Below are positions 12,301 through 22,246 of a DNA stretch of 64,000 nucleotides, in pieces. The stretch's first letter is position 1, and every line of letters begins with the position of its first letter. The notes beneath the pieces are model-generated. The model saw nothing but the letters and a program-made list of their open reading frames with translations. It made no database searches and was not told the origin of the DNA. Source of the DNA: Pratylenchus scribneri (lineage: Eukaryota > Nematoda > Chromadorea > Rhabditida > Pratylenchidae); the NCBI GenBank assembly GCA_030063045.1, contig JAQSEB010000032.1, forward strand, positions 2,294,001 through 2,358,000, in the 5' to 3' direction. The translations under genes were made by a program, and so were the position numbers.

Positions 12301-13401
12301 TGAATTGGTCTTGTCCAAAAAGTAATCTGTAAATTATTTGCATATTAATTTTTATATTTTAAATGTTTTACCTCGATTATTAGAGAGAAGCGCCTTGTAG
12401 AGATCATATTGAGTGGTCGTGACTGAATGGTAGAGAATCACTTCTGACAAAGGCGGCACATCCTCCAAAATATTCTTGGTTCGCCGGACACAATATTCAT
12501 CAAATAAATCGCGGAATTCTCTCTCAACTAAATTTGTTTAAAATTTACTAATCAAAAATGTTGATTTTACCTTTCTCATCATTGGTTATGGAACTGTACT
12601 TGTCCACAAATCGATCCGTTCCATTCTCGGGAAACTTCTTTGAATCTATCAGCTTCAAAAGTGAATACAGTTCCAGCATATTATTCTGAATTGGAGTCCC
12701 GGTCATGAGCAGAAGCCATTTGACGTTTGCAGAGTGCACGGCCTTGTGAAGTAAGCTCAGATCATTCTTTATGCGATGTGCCTAAAAATATTGTAATTAA
12801 ATTAAGCATAAAACATAAAGCAAACCTCATCAAATACGGCGAAGTCCCATTCATCGAAATATAGCAAATTGCTCTCCTTGTCGGCCAGGAAAATCTCGAA
12901 CGTTGTGAGCAAAACATTCCATTGGGCTCTTCTCAACAGTTTGCGACGCATATTTATTCGATCCTCCTTGCTGCCATAGTAGCGGAACAGTTTGAGGCGA
13001 TTGCATGAAAACCTGAAAAATTAGTATGGACTGAAATTGAAAAGTAACAAAAATGTTCAAACCTTTTGATTTCATTCTCCCAATGATCCAGAACTGACAG
13101 CGGGCAAATGACCAATATGCGCGGATTGTCGATTTGTGTGCTCAAAATGGAGACCGAAACGATTGCTTGACACGTTTTGCCCAATCCCATCTCATCGGCC
13201 AATATTCCTCCATGCCCTCGGTCGTACCATCCCAATATTGTTTCGATGCCTTCAATTTGATGATTGCGGAGTGGAAGAGCTGAAAAAGAATCAAATTATT
13301 TTTAATTCGGAAAAATTAAAATAAACTCACAAATTTTCTCCAAGTAGGAATTTGCTTCGGCAAGAGTTAATCTGGCTGTCATCATATTATTAGTGGTCAT
13401 T
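9344..13401 (-). CDS. CHD1L: ALC1/CHD1L-like Snf2 chromatin remodeller with macro domain (possibly two transcripts)
   Basis: ALC1/CHD1L slides nucleosomes at DNA breaks and is activated when its macro domain binds PAR chains made by PARP1. The start ATG is at 13401. Helicase motifs in order: DEMGLGKTCQ, CPLSVLDHWE, FDEAHRIKN, MTGTPIQN, then KTLILDRLLTYL, SQMKRFLDI, TTRAGGIGLNLTGAD and ARCHRIGQKK, ending near 11210. The second part (10913-9344) contains a Lys/Glu-rich coiled region, then macro-domain motifs: YDVQGDVTKP, ILQIVDDGG, GSGGVFTALR, RKYELASRM, then NVYIYKFRRA, and an acidic/basic C-terminal tail ending at 9344. A TAA at 11210-11212 closes the helicase frame, but splicing from a GTAGGA donor near 11225 to a CCCAG acceptor near 10877 keeps frame and skips it. 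Alternatively, two adjacent genes encode the two halves. Domain assignment is strong, the join is inference. Confidence 0.82.
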
Positions 13402-13910
13402 GTGATGCGGCGGTTTATTAGAATTGTATGTTGTGTTGTGTTGATTGGATGAAATTTATGGATGTCTAAAAAATTTTTTGAACCTTTTTATAAGATTTTC
13501 CAAAAAAAATCAGCAAAGGTTAAAGGATTTTTAATTCATAGATCCTCAAGAATTGATTGGTTGGTAGGGGGTTCTGTGTGCAAAAGTGGTAATGGTAAAA
13601 AATTTAAATTTCTTTATTGTTGTTTTTTTCTATATCATGCAGTTTTCTAAATACTATTTCAACTTTTTTCTTATCTATGATTAATGTATGAAATCGTGTT
13701 GCAATCACAATCGATCGATAAATGATGAAGTTAAGGTTTTCATTTTCAATGTGTTTCGTTCATGCTTAAATGAAAAAAAACCGGAAACCTATAAATTAGG
13801 CATTAAGCATTTTTTAGGTGCAAAAATCATTTCATAATGTTGGAAAAATAAAATGAAATTTTGTGCTAATGAAACTCAATTTTATAATTTTAGCGAAATA
13901 ATTAAATCCA
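13402..13910. other. Divergent intergenic region between CHD1L and eL14
   Basis: About 510 bp of AT-rich sequence separates divergent starts. A TTTTAG acceptor-like motif at about 13888-13893, just before the eL14 start, could be a trans-splice site. No other recognisable element seen. Confidence 0.4.
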
Positions 13911-14460
13911 ATGATTTATCAAAAATTTGTTGAAATTGGCCGTGTAGTCTATGTGGCAAAAGGCAAGGATACTGGCAAATTGGCTGTGATCGTGAATGTC
14001 ATCGACGGGAACAAAGTTTTATCTTTAATTTTTAAACTCAAAACAATAATTAATTTCAGGCTCTTCTGGACGGACCGTTATCGGGTGTACGCCGCGGAGT
14101 GTTCAATTTCAAGGATTTGCAATTGACCAAGTTCAAATTGCCACTCCGAGTTGGGCAACGCACCAAGGGGGTTCAAAAGGCCTATGAGGAAGCGGAGATC
14201 AATAAGAAATGGGATGAAACGGAATGGGCCAAGAGAATTGCCAGGAAGAAGCTGGTTTGTTTTTAATTTGTGCATTTGATAAAACCCAATCACTTTTTTA
14301 GCGCGACAATCTCAACGATTTTGAGCGCTTCAAGGTCTTCAAAGCAAAACAACATCGCAATCGTCTGATCCGCGTCGAGATGGGCAAACTCAAGAAGACC
14401 GCGAAGGCAAAACCTGCTGCTGCTCCAAAGGCCAGCAAACAAACGAAGGCTAAGAAATGA
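13911..14460 (+). CDS. RPL14: 60S ribosomal protein eL14
   Basis: Structural protein of the large cytosolic ribosomal subunit. Three exons: 13911-14015, 14060-14254 and 14302-14460, with 44- and 47-nt introns ending TTTCAG and TTTTAG. The protein starts MIYQKFVEIGRVVYVAKG, the eL14 SH3-like fold, continues DGPLSGVRRGVFNFK and W..RIARKKLRDNLNDFERFK, and ends in a Lys/Ala-rich tail typical of animal eL14 (about 150 aa). Intact; TGA at 14458-14460. It is the first of three same-strand ribosomal protein genes spaced 190-250 bp apart. Confidence 0.95.
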
Positions 14461-14649
14461 ATGAGAAGAAACATTCGATAAATTGATTGACTATTTGTTG
14501 ATTATTTTCACTGTTAAAAGAAATTAAAATAATGGTTTACACATTAACAATTATTTGTTTAATTACAAATTCATGAATATTGATCATACATTTCATTTTA
14601 TTTCAATTAATTTTAAAAGATTTTTCAAATAGCGTAAACAAACGGAAAA

Positions 14650-15455
14650 ATGGCTACAACCAAAAAGAAGACAAGAAAGCTGCGTGGACATGTCTCGCAT
14701 GGTCATGGTCGTGTTGGCAAACATCGCAAGCATCCGGGAGGGCGCGGCAATGCTGGTGGTCAACATCACCATCGGATCAATTTCGACAAATATCATCCTG
14801 GATATTTTGGAAAGGTTTGCTCATTTTACATGAAATCTTGACTATGAGATTAATCATTAGTATGACCTGTAAATTTATAGTAGGGGTTATAGGCAATTTG
14901 CCTAGTTTAGTGCTAATATCGTGTAAATGGTTCACCTAGAATTGAACTCATCAAATTTACATTATAATTTACAAAAGTGAAGGAAGTGCCACTTCCGGAA
15001 TGTTTATGGTATAAACCCTAGACACCCTAAACCTCTCCGCTCTCCCTAATATAAACCTTAACCTTAAGAGCTAGGTTACAAAGCTAAAGGTTTCGATTTT
15101 ACTTGGAAAGTTATGCTTATTAAGTTCCCATAAAACTGCTTATTAAAAGTAACTAATCATTTACAACAAATTTTAGGTTGGCATGCGTAACTTCCACGTT
15201 CGCAAGAACCACTACTACTGTCCGACAATCAACGTGGACAAACTTTGGTCATTGGTCACGGAGGAGACACGCGCCAAATATGCCAACCAAACCGACAAAG
15301 CCCCAGTGATTGATTTGGTCCGTGCCGGCTACCACAAACTGCTGGGCAAAGGTGTGCTGCCGAAACAACCGGTCATCGTCAAAGCAAAATTCTTTTCCCA
15401 TTCGGCCGAAGAGAAGATCAAGAAAGTTGGAGGAGCATGCGTCCTGGTTGCATAA
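14650..15455 (+). CDS. RPL27A: 60S ribosomal protein uL15 (L27a)
   Basis: Large-subunit protein at the central protuberance. Exon 1 (14650-14814) encodes [21 protein letters not shown] and [24 protein letters not shown], the family signature; exon 2 starts near 15178 ([11 protein letters not shown]) and ends [12 protein letters not shown] before TAA at 15453-15455. About 148 aa, as expected. The single intron (about 363 bp) is long compared with its neighbours and holds no snoRNA I could fold. Eight lysine/arginine residues near the N terminus fit rRNA contact. Intact. Confidence 0.96.
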
Positions 15456-15703
15456 ACAATGAATGATGGATGGATAAATTGATGTTTTATGCACACATTG
15501 ACTTTGTTATGATAAAAAAATACATTTGTTAAACTATTTAACTTTATTTTCATTTTCACATTTTCAATAATTTGGTCCATTGGCCATAATAATATTTTTC
15601 ATTAATTAATCATTTACATTAATTAAACATTTATTTTATAGAAAAGTGTATTGTTCTCAAAACGAGCTAAGGCATTTGCGACTTTACATTCAATCAAAAA
15701 TCA

Positions 15704-16476
15704 ATGGCATCAAACCAAGAACTCGCTTGTATCTATGCGGCTCTGGCCCTCCAAGATGATGGTCAACCAATCACTTCGGACAAAATCCAGGCAATTGTGA
15801 AGGCTGCTGGCGTCGAGATTGAACCATTCTGGGCTGGTCTCTATGCAAAGGCACTTGAAGGCGTCGATGTCAAGGTATACATAAATCTTCGTCAATTTAC
15901 AAAAAATAGACATAGTTTTGCCGCCTATCTCTTTTGGTTTAGGCTTAGATTAGGCCTATTAGGGCGGGATATGGTTTTTAAAGATCTTAAATTTCCAAAA
16001 ATAGCGGATGAATGGTCTTCCATTTACTTTTATAAATACTAAATTTAATTTTATGTTAAATTAATTGTAAAAATGAACTGAATGGCTTTCAAAAAGCACC
16101 GTTTTCGCATGATATTTGCGTTTTCCGGCCGTCACGAAAGCAAAATTAAATAGAAATGGATTCGAATGGGTGAGGTTGTGGACAAATAAAATCCAATGTC
16201 CAACGGCCTCAATACGAATCCGTACAAAAACATTGAAAAATAAAATAAATTTAATAAATAAATAGAGCAAATTTAATTTATATTCTCCAATTTTAGACAC
16301 TGATTTCGAACATTGGCTCTGGAGTTGGCGCGGCAGCACCTGCAGCCGGTGGAGGAGGAGCCGCAGCACCGGCCGCCGCTGACAAGGCAGCTCCAGCTGC
16401 AGCAAAGGAAGAAAAGAAGAAAGAGGAGCCGAAAGAAGAATCCGACGATGACATGGGCTTCGGACTCTTCGACTAA
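15704..16476 (+). CDS. RPLP1: 60S acidic ribosomal protein P1
   Basis: Stalk protein that, with P2 and P0, recruits translational GTPases. Exon 1 (15704-15874) encodes [19 protein letters not shown] and the helical dimerisation domain to GVDVK; exon 2 (16297-16476) encodes TLISNIGSG, an Ala/Gly/Pro-rich hinge, a Lys/Glu segment and the conserved C terminus [12 protein letters not shown] that binds elongation factors and is the target of ricin-type toxins and ribosomal-P autoantibodies. About 116 aa. The 422-bp intron is the largest part of the gene and houses an H/ACA snoRNA-like structure (16084-16229). Confidence 0.96.
16084..16229 (+). ncRNA. Candidate H/ACA-box snoRNA inside the P1 intron
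   Basis: Two hairpins with hinge and tail are readable. Hairpin 1: base stem GCTTTC (16085-16090) with GAAAGC (16136-16141), inner pairs CCG (16099-16101)/CGG (16126-16128) and CGCA (16106-16109)/TGCG (16117-16120), leaving an internal pocket. The hinge contains an H box of form ANANNA (AAATTA, 16143-16148). Hairpin 2: GGATTCG (16158-16164) with CGAATCC (16215-16221), pocket, TGAGG (16171-16175)/CCTCA (16207-16211), GGAC (16180-16183)/GTCC (16198-16201). ACA follows at 16224-16226 with three bases after it. Pocket-to-box distances are about 13-15 nt in both halves, matching the pseudouridylation-guide rule. Ribosomal protein introns are common snoRNA hosts. Guide targets were not determined. 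Confidence 0.72.
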
Positions 16477-16689
16477 ATATTTTGGAGGAGAATGGAACAA
16501 GAAGAAATGACCATCCATTTATCCATATTCGAGATAATCTTCTCATTTATTGTTGAAATTTTATTTTTTTCTTCATTAAAGAAAAAATTTTGTTAAATCC
16601 ATTTTTATTTTTATTAAAAATTCTAGAATAATTGGGGTAGGCGGAACCGTATGCAGGTCACCTCACCCCCAGGCTATGGGAAGAGAGAG

Positions 16690-16850
16690 AAGGATTTCGA
16701 ACATAGGAAATTTTCTTTAAAATTTTACCCCGAGGTTCCATTTTTGATGAATTTTGCCCTAAGGAACCATTTTTGGTGAAGTTTCCCTGTAAGGGGCCAT
16801 TCTTGATGAAAATTTCACCCTGAAGAATTTTCACCTACAGTAATATATGA
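16690..16850. repeat. Degenerate ~35-bp tandem repeat between P1 and receptor gene A
   Basis: Three to four diverged copies of a unit resembling CCATTTTTGATGAA followed by TTTCACCCT are visible, with AAGGNNCC-like connectors. The rest of the 16477-17084 interval holds the P1 3' region and no gene that I can see; the two genes converge here. Confidence 0.5.
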
Positions 16851-17084
16851 ATTAAAAAGAGTGTCAACTGTCAAGCCCTATCCCTCTCATGTACGGGCCT
16901 TGAGGTGGGCTTCTAAACATTCCCATTCCTTGATGTTTATATTAACATGTTTAATAAGGATTCTGAATGTTTCCATCCGAAGAAACCCCTTTTTTTATAA
17001 ACAATAATAAATAATAGTACAATTTATTATTGGAATAAACAATAATAGTTGGTAATTTTCATTTTAATCCCCCATTCCTTATCA

Positions 17085-20000
17085 TCAGAAGAGTTGGCCT
17101 CCACTGTGGTAAAGTGCGACAAGCCTTCTCAAAACGGTCTTCTGATCCACCGATTCAAAGACATAAGGGGCTGAGAGGAGTACACCAAGTGTTCCGCCCA
17201 ATGTAATGCCGAAGAAGACCAATAAAAGTAGTCGGTCAATCACCATGGCCACATAGCGCCAATCGTCTCTAACCTGTTATTAAAATGGAGTTTTGGAAGA
17301 ACTCTCTTAGGTTTTGCCAGTTTTTGAATTAATACATTCTTTGCCTCTTTTAAAATTAAAATTCTCTTTATTAGTCCATCCCCATATTCTTTTGTCCATT
17401 AAATGCCTCCAAACTCCAAACAATTCCGGCATTTTAAAAGGGTTAGGATTTTTGCTGAAAGCTTATCACTTTAATGCTTGATCTTGAACCTTTAAACCTT
17501 AAACCATTCGATAGAGCTCATTGAGGCGCACATGTTGGCCTATAGATTGTCAGAGTTTTATCAAAAATGAAAGTATTAAACCATCTAAACCATATTTGAT
17601 TTTTTGTTCATAACTCTAGTTTGATCTAAAATCTTGCAATCTAGGCCATTTAACGCATATCGATGACCTCTATCGAATGGTCAAGGAGGGTTTAAGATCA
17701 ACCGTTACAAAGTTATAGGCTTTTAGCAAAAGAATCCCATCTTTCGGCAAAACCCTTGCCCATTGTCCATTCTTATTCTACCGTTTTATGCTCCTCCTCT
17801 TTGTGTAAATGGTCGGTGATATATTCGATCGCATCAATTGCCCTCAAGGCATCCGGAGAGAGTGGAAATGCTTCAGCAGATGTTTGGCCAAATTCGTCAT
17901 CATTCCAAGTGCTTCCATGCCTCTCACTCCCTGCCAACTCATCCAATTCAAATCGTCCACTTTCGGCACAATGTGGATGGTGTCGAGGTGGGCGAGTCAA
18001 CAATGCGAATTGGCCAATTCCAGGCAAATTTGTCGACCTATGACCCATTTGGCCACCTCCTCCGCCAGCTGTATTATTGGCCATCATTGGGGAACGGCGA
18101 ACGAATTTGTGGCTAGTTGGTTGCCGATGAATTTGTTGACGTTTTGGTCGGCGCATGCAAAGCAATCGGGGAACAATCCTTTTTAAAAAGTGGAAGATTG
18201 AGACTGTCAAATGGGCCAAGAACACAATTCACCTCAAGAAAACGGTGCGAACCCATTCGGGCATTGTGTGAGTGGTTGGGCCTCGGAAATAGATGTTGAT
18301 GATGATCACTGTCACCAGAATGGTGATCACATTCAACACAAAGGTTAACTGTGAAAAAATACAAGTGAGTAAGGCCAGAATGCGAATCAGTCAGCTTGGA
18401 AATTTGGTGTCCTTTCTCATTTATAATAAACTTATCAGAGAAGGGAGCAATTCCGGTAATTTTAGTATAAAAATGAAGAGCAGACTTTTGGCTATCCAAT
18501 GATATTAATTTTCTTAAATTGGTTTAGAATTGATAGATTTATGCCCAAAAAATTAATGAAAATTTCGCTAATCCATAGTAAAGGTCATAAACGGTTTTTG
18601 AGCAAAAAACTTCATGAATTCTTGACTAATTTATATAAAATTAATATAATTTGATAGCCTAAAATTTGCTCTTTAATTTGATAACAAAATTATCAAAATT
18701 GGTTCAATCTTTGATGAATGATGAGTTATTATTAAATATAAAAAGGCGAAGTTTGATTTCTCCCTAAGGCTGTGAATGAGTTTATCGAGGGTTTGCTGAA
18801 TTTGTTAATTGTGATTCTGTTTTATCCAGAATCCAGTGAGTACACATTTCTATTGGATTGATCTCTTTTTTCACCACACAACTCACCAATAAGTATTTGG
18901 CCATTAGTGGAATTGTTGAAGAAGTAGGCGGCAAAATCTTTGACACCAATAATAAAAACACTACAATGGAGAGAAGGACCGAAATCTGACATTTTAATAA
19001 AATTTGCACAATATTGTTCCGATAGAATTGTCAACCGTCAATGTCATTTTCTCGCCTGAATCTGTTGGCAAGAAGAAGACAGCCATTGACAAAAATGCCA
19101 TCAAAACGGTGGGAATGCTGGAGGGAATTGTATTGGAATTTGATGGCCCCAATTTTGACCCACATAAGGACGACCGTGTAGAAGAGAGCTTTACGGCGAA
19201 GCCGTAGCTGAAATTCAATGCGGGAACGGCGATTGACCAACGTGGCCGGGGCACCTCAAGAGGGAAATTGGGGATTAAATAAACCAATCAAAACACACCG
19301 ACAACATCCCAAATTTTGGATTGGCCATATTCGAGCAAATCGATGCCGGCCGATCGCACAAAGTCCATTTTGATCTCATTTTCATTGTACTAAAAATGGA
19401 AGAAATGAATATTTCGATGCTTGATTGTACCGTCCAAGAGCCAAAAATCAGATGGCAAACTGGAAGGAAAAATAATCAAATTTGATTGGCAAAAAAGACA
19501 AAAATTGCCTTGCTCATCGAATGGGAAGAATTCCACATCTGAAAAACACGGGACTATTTGGAGCTTTTACACCAGAATCTGACTTAAACCGGATATGGAT
19601 AATGTCCATTATTGAAAATGAAAAGAACATATCCTTTCTTTCATTCCATTCTCTTATTTGTCGAAATTATTAAATGTAGTCCATAATTTGCAAAATTTAA
19701 AGGTGGGATCCATCAGTCGACATTTTCAGAAACATTTTTGGTAAACTCTTTCTTTAGAAACCTTAAGCCAGCCCTGAAAGTTGCTCTAATCTAAGCCTCA
19801 ACCTTAGTTAGAAGCTTGGCTACAAACTAATAAGTGTCCACCCTTACCAATAATGCATGAACTTTTGTAAATGGCCGGTGGCACCCAAAGCATGTCGCCA
19901 TCGTATTGGATGATCACGTTGGACATGAATGACACTTCATACATGCCATCAGCACTTTATTAGAATGGGAAATATAGGAGGATCAACGATCGGAAACATT

Positions 20001-21088
20001 GGGAGTATCGCCAATCGGGTAACTTAGCCATTCTCTGATGAGTATAATTCTCAACAAAGCAAATGTCTATCTTAGAAGGCTATATATCATTTAAAAGACC
20101 GAAGTGTCCTTTGCAATTTGGCTTCTGAATTTTTATGATTAGAACCCTAAAAATAAAATAAATGCCTTTGAATGTATTAGACTCGAATTTTTGAAGGAAA
20201 AAGGAAAAGTCTCTTTTCGATAATGGCGATTAATTTTTCAAAAAATTAGTGAAGCCACTTTTTAGAGGACATTTAGGCCTTCAGAATGGCATATCGCCTT
20301 CCGGGAATTGGCCACTTCCCTGTTAAGTAAGCTATGATCAAAAGAAATATCCAGTTTAACTCAATTGGCGGTACTCTGTTGCCCTATTTCGTAAAACGAG
20401 AATTTCTTCAAAAGGAACACGGACTTGTTGAAGAGCACAATGTCCGGCAGCCAAACTTTATCCGGTGAAACACGGCTAAATGAAAATGTTAATGAATTTG
20501 GGACAGGATGTATGAATTCAGACTCACAGCTCTTTGATGCCCCCATAATTGACAGGATTCCATTTCAATTGAAAATCCTGCAAAAAAGCCATTCTATATT
20601 CTTCCATTTAACCCTCCCCTAATTCACGGACATGCCATTTCAATGTAAGCCAAACATTTGACTGCATTACCTGCACAAAATCTATCCTTAATTTATTACA
20701 AATTTATATCCAATTTTTGCCTGGTCCTTTTCGTCCACATTAATCAACAAAAGAAGCTGAAGTGCCATTTTGACAATGAGTGGCTGACTGGCATTTTGGA
20801 CGGGCAAAATCAGGGAATTGTAACCACGGAAAATGTCCACCTTTTTTGTTGGGGAAAATTATGTCCAAATATTGAGAGGAGGAATATTTGGATTAATTAG
20901 GACAATCCAAAAATGGAAAAATAATTGTTGAAATTATTGCGGGAAAAAATGTTCGAATCAGCCTTCCAAAATGGCACATTCCAACTCACCATTAATCGTT
21001 CTTCATCGTCACTTCCCTTTGCAATTGGGTAAAATGGAAGAAGAAGAATAAAATGGCCAAATAATGTAAATAGCCATAATTGATTCAT
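17085..21088 (-). CDS. Nicotinic acetylcholine receptor subunit A (non-alpha, UNC-29-like)
   Basis: Cys-loop ligand-gated cation channel subunit. The ATG at 21088 opens a signal peptide ([18 protein letters not shown]); an in-frame ATG 42 nt upstream is less likely. Then come [44 protein letters not shown], and the Cys-loop partner FDEQVC with GSWT, formed by joining across a 49-nt GC-AG intron. No YxCC vicinal pair is visible in loop C, so it is non-alpha. M1-M3 are intact ([48 protein letters not shown]), then a long Gly/Pro-rich cytoplasmic loop and M4 ([18 protein letters not shown]), TGA at 17085-17087. All exons join in frame, so the gene looks functional. First of a three-gene tandem cluster. 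Introns carry foldback elements. UNC-29 likeness is from M2-M3 wording and is tentative. Confidence 0.85.
17441..17738. repeat. Foldback element FB3 in receptor A intron
   Basis: An imperfect inverted repeat of about 300 bp. The left arm (from GGATTTTTGCTGAAAGC through TTGATCTTGAACC, ACCATTCGATAGAG to GGCCTATAGATTG) is matched by the reverse complement of the right arm (GCCTAGATTGC back to TTGATCTTAAACC and ATTCTTTTGCTAAAAGC). The arms are about 100-130 nt around a short AT-rich centre. It lies in the intron before the M4 exon. Confidence 0.6.
18475..18675. repeat. Foldback element FB2, copy in receptor A intron
   Basis: About 200 bp. The outer sequence AAGAGCAGACTTTTGGCTATCCAATGA is mirrored by the reverse complement of the right end (AAAGAGCAAATTTTAGGCTATCAAAT), and the arms continue through ATATTAATTTT and AAATTGGTTTAGAATT. 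A related copy lies in receptor C at 26757-26955. Confidence 0.6.
20049..20352. repeat. Foldback element FB1, copy a (receptor A intron)
   Basis: The right arm (20252-20352) begins GCCACTTTTTAGAGGACATTT and ends CTATGATCAAAAGAAATATCC; the left arm (20049-20125) is a diverged reverse complement (ATTCTCAACAAAG ... GGCTATATATCATTT ... TTTGGC). Five copies of this family occur in the introns of all three receptor genes. Confidence 0.6.
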
Positions 21089-22246
21089 TTTACAATGGCT
21101 GAATAATAGCCGAAAATTTGAAGTTGCCAATTAATATTTGAACATTGAACGATTAAATGGGAGAAAATGATTGAAAATATGCCGAAAAATTGGAAAGAAT
21201 TATCATAAATACATCAAAAAATTTTAAGGAAAAATTATTGGCAAAATTAAGTTGAAAATGAGACAAAAAAAGAGGAGAAAAAGACCCGTGAAAAAGGCAC
21301 AAAACAGCAGCAGAATGTGAAGCCATCCAGTCGAAGCTTTTCCCTTGTTTTGGCGCCAGCTGTTCCTTGAAAATATAAACTTGGCCTCTGGACACCCAAT
21401 GCCAAATAATGGGATGAAAAGTTGAGAATGAGGCCGGAGAATAGGAGGAGGGAATCTCGGAAATCGACATCCTCAGATGAATTCTTGCAAAATGGCCAAT
21501 CGGTAGGGCATTGATTGGCCATCATAAATAAATGCAAAAGGTGGTGACAATTGGCCAAAGGAAAGGAATGGCCAGAATCAATTAATTTCCACTAATTAAT
21601 TTTATAAATTTAAGAGATCAATTAAATGTCCATTAATTTATCATTTTATTATTTTAAGAATTTGAAAACATTTTTGTATTATTAGAACACTTCCACTCTA
21701 TCAAAACATATAAACATCATTAAAATCGGTTTATCCATTGATGAGTTAAAATCATTTAAAAAAAACACTTATATGAATGTGAAGGCTCATTGTTTAGCTG
21801 ATGAGTGAAGGCGCCCTCGGGGCATGATGAACTGTCACTCAGTTGATTAAAAGGAAAGGAGAATACTGTAGCCGAGCGCCTCTCCCATCCAACAGTGCAA
21901 CGGAAGAATATGCCTTGAGGCTATTACTTATTCTTCCCTCCCTTGGAAAGTGGCTGTCCACAATTTTTGCGCACTCATAATCCCTTTCAATCCTAATCGT
22001 TATTTATTAAATGAACTTGGCAACAGAAAATTTCCTATATTTTGAATAAAAATTCCATAATTTTTCAAATTGAACAAATTATTAGTATTTAAAGGAAATT
22101 GGATGTGATGGAAGAGGAATTCGATTATTACAAAATTATTAATTTAATTATTATTATTAAGCAATATTGGTGCCAAAATTATTCGGGAATTTCTAATAAT
22201 TTTTTTATGGAATAAAATGATTATCAATGATTTTGACTTTTCCAAT
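21089..22246. other. Intergenic region between receptor genes B and A
   Basis: About 1.16 kb upstream of receptor A. Small open frames around 21153-21558 (-) are AT-rich and resemble nothing known. A purine/GC-richer patch near 21780-21960 stands out from the AT-rich background. No gene supported; it presumably contains the 3' end of B and the promoter of A. Confidence 0.4.

Noticed and set aside
14815..15177. Telomere-like CACCCTAAACC and CCTTAACC stretches in the uL15 intron
   Set aside because: Only isolated imperfect motifs, no tandem TTAGGC array.
14815..15177. Possible snoRNA in the uL15 intron
   Set aside because: No C/D boxes and only a short hairpin before an ACA; no second hairpin or hinge.
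17756..18499. Plus-strand open frames across receptor gene A
   Set aside because: They are antisense shadows of the receptor's cytoplasmic loop and M3 exons, which have the recognisable protein.
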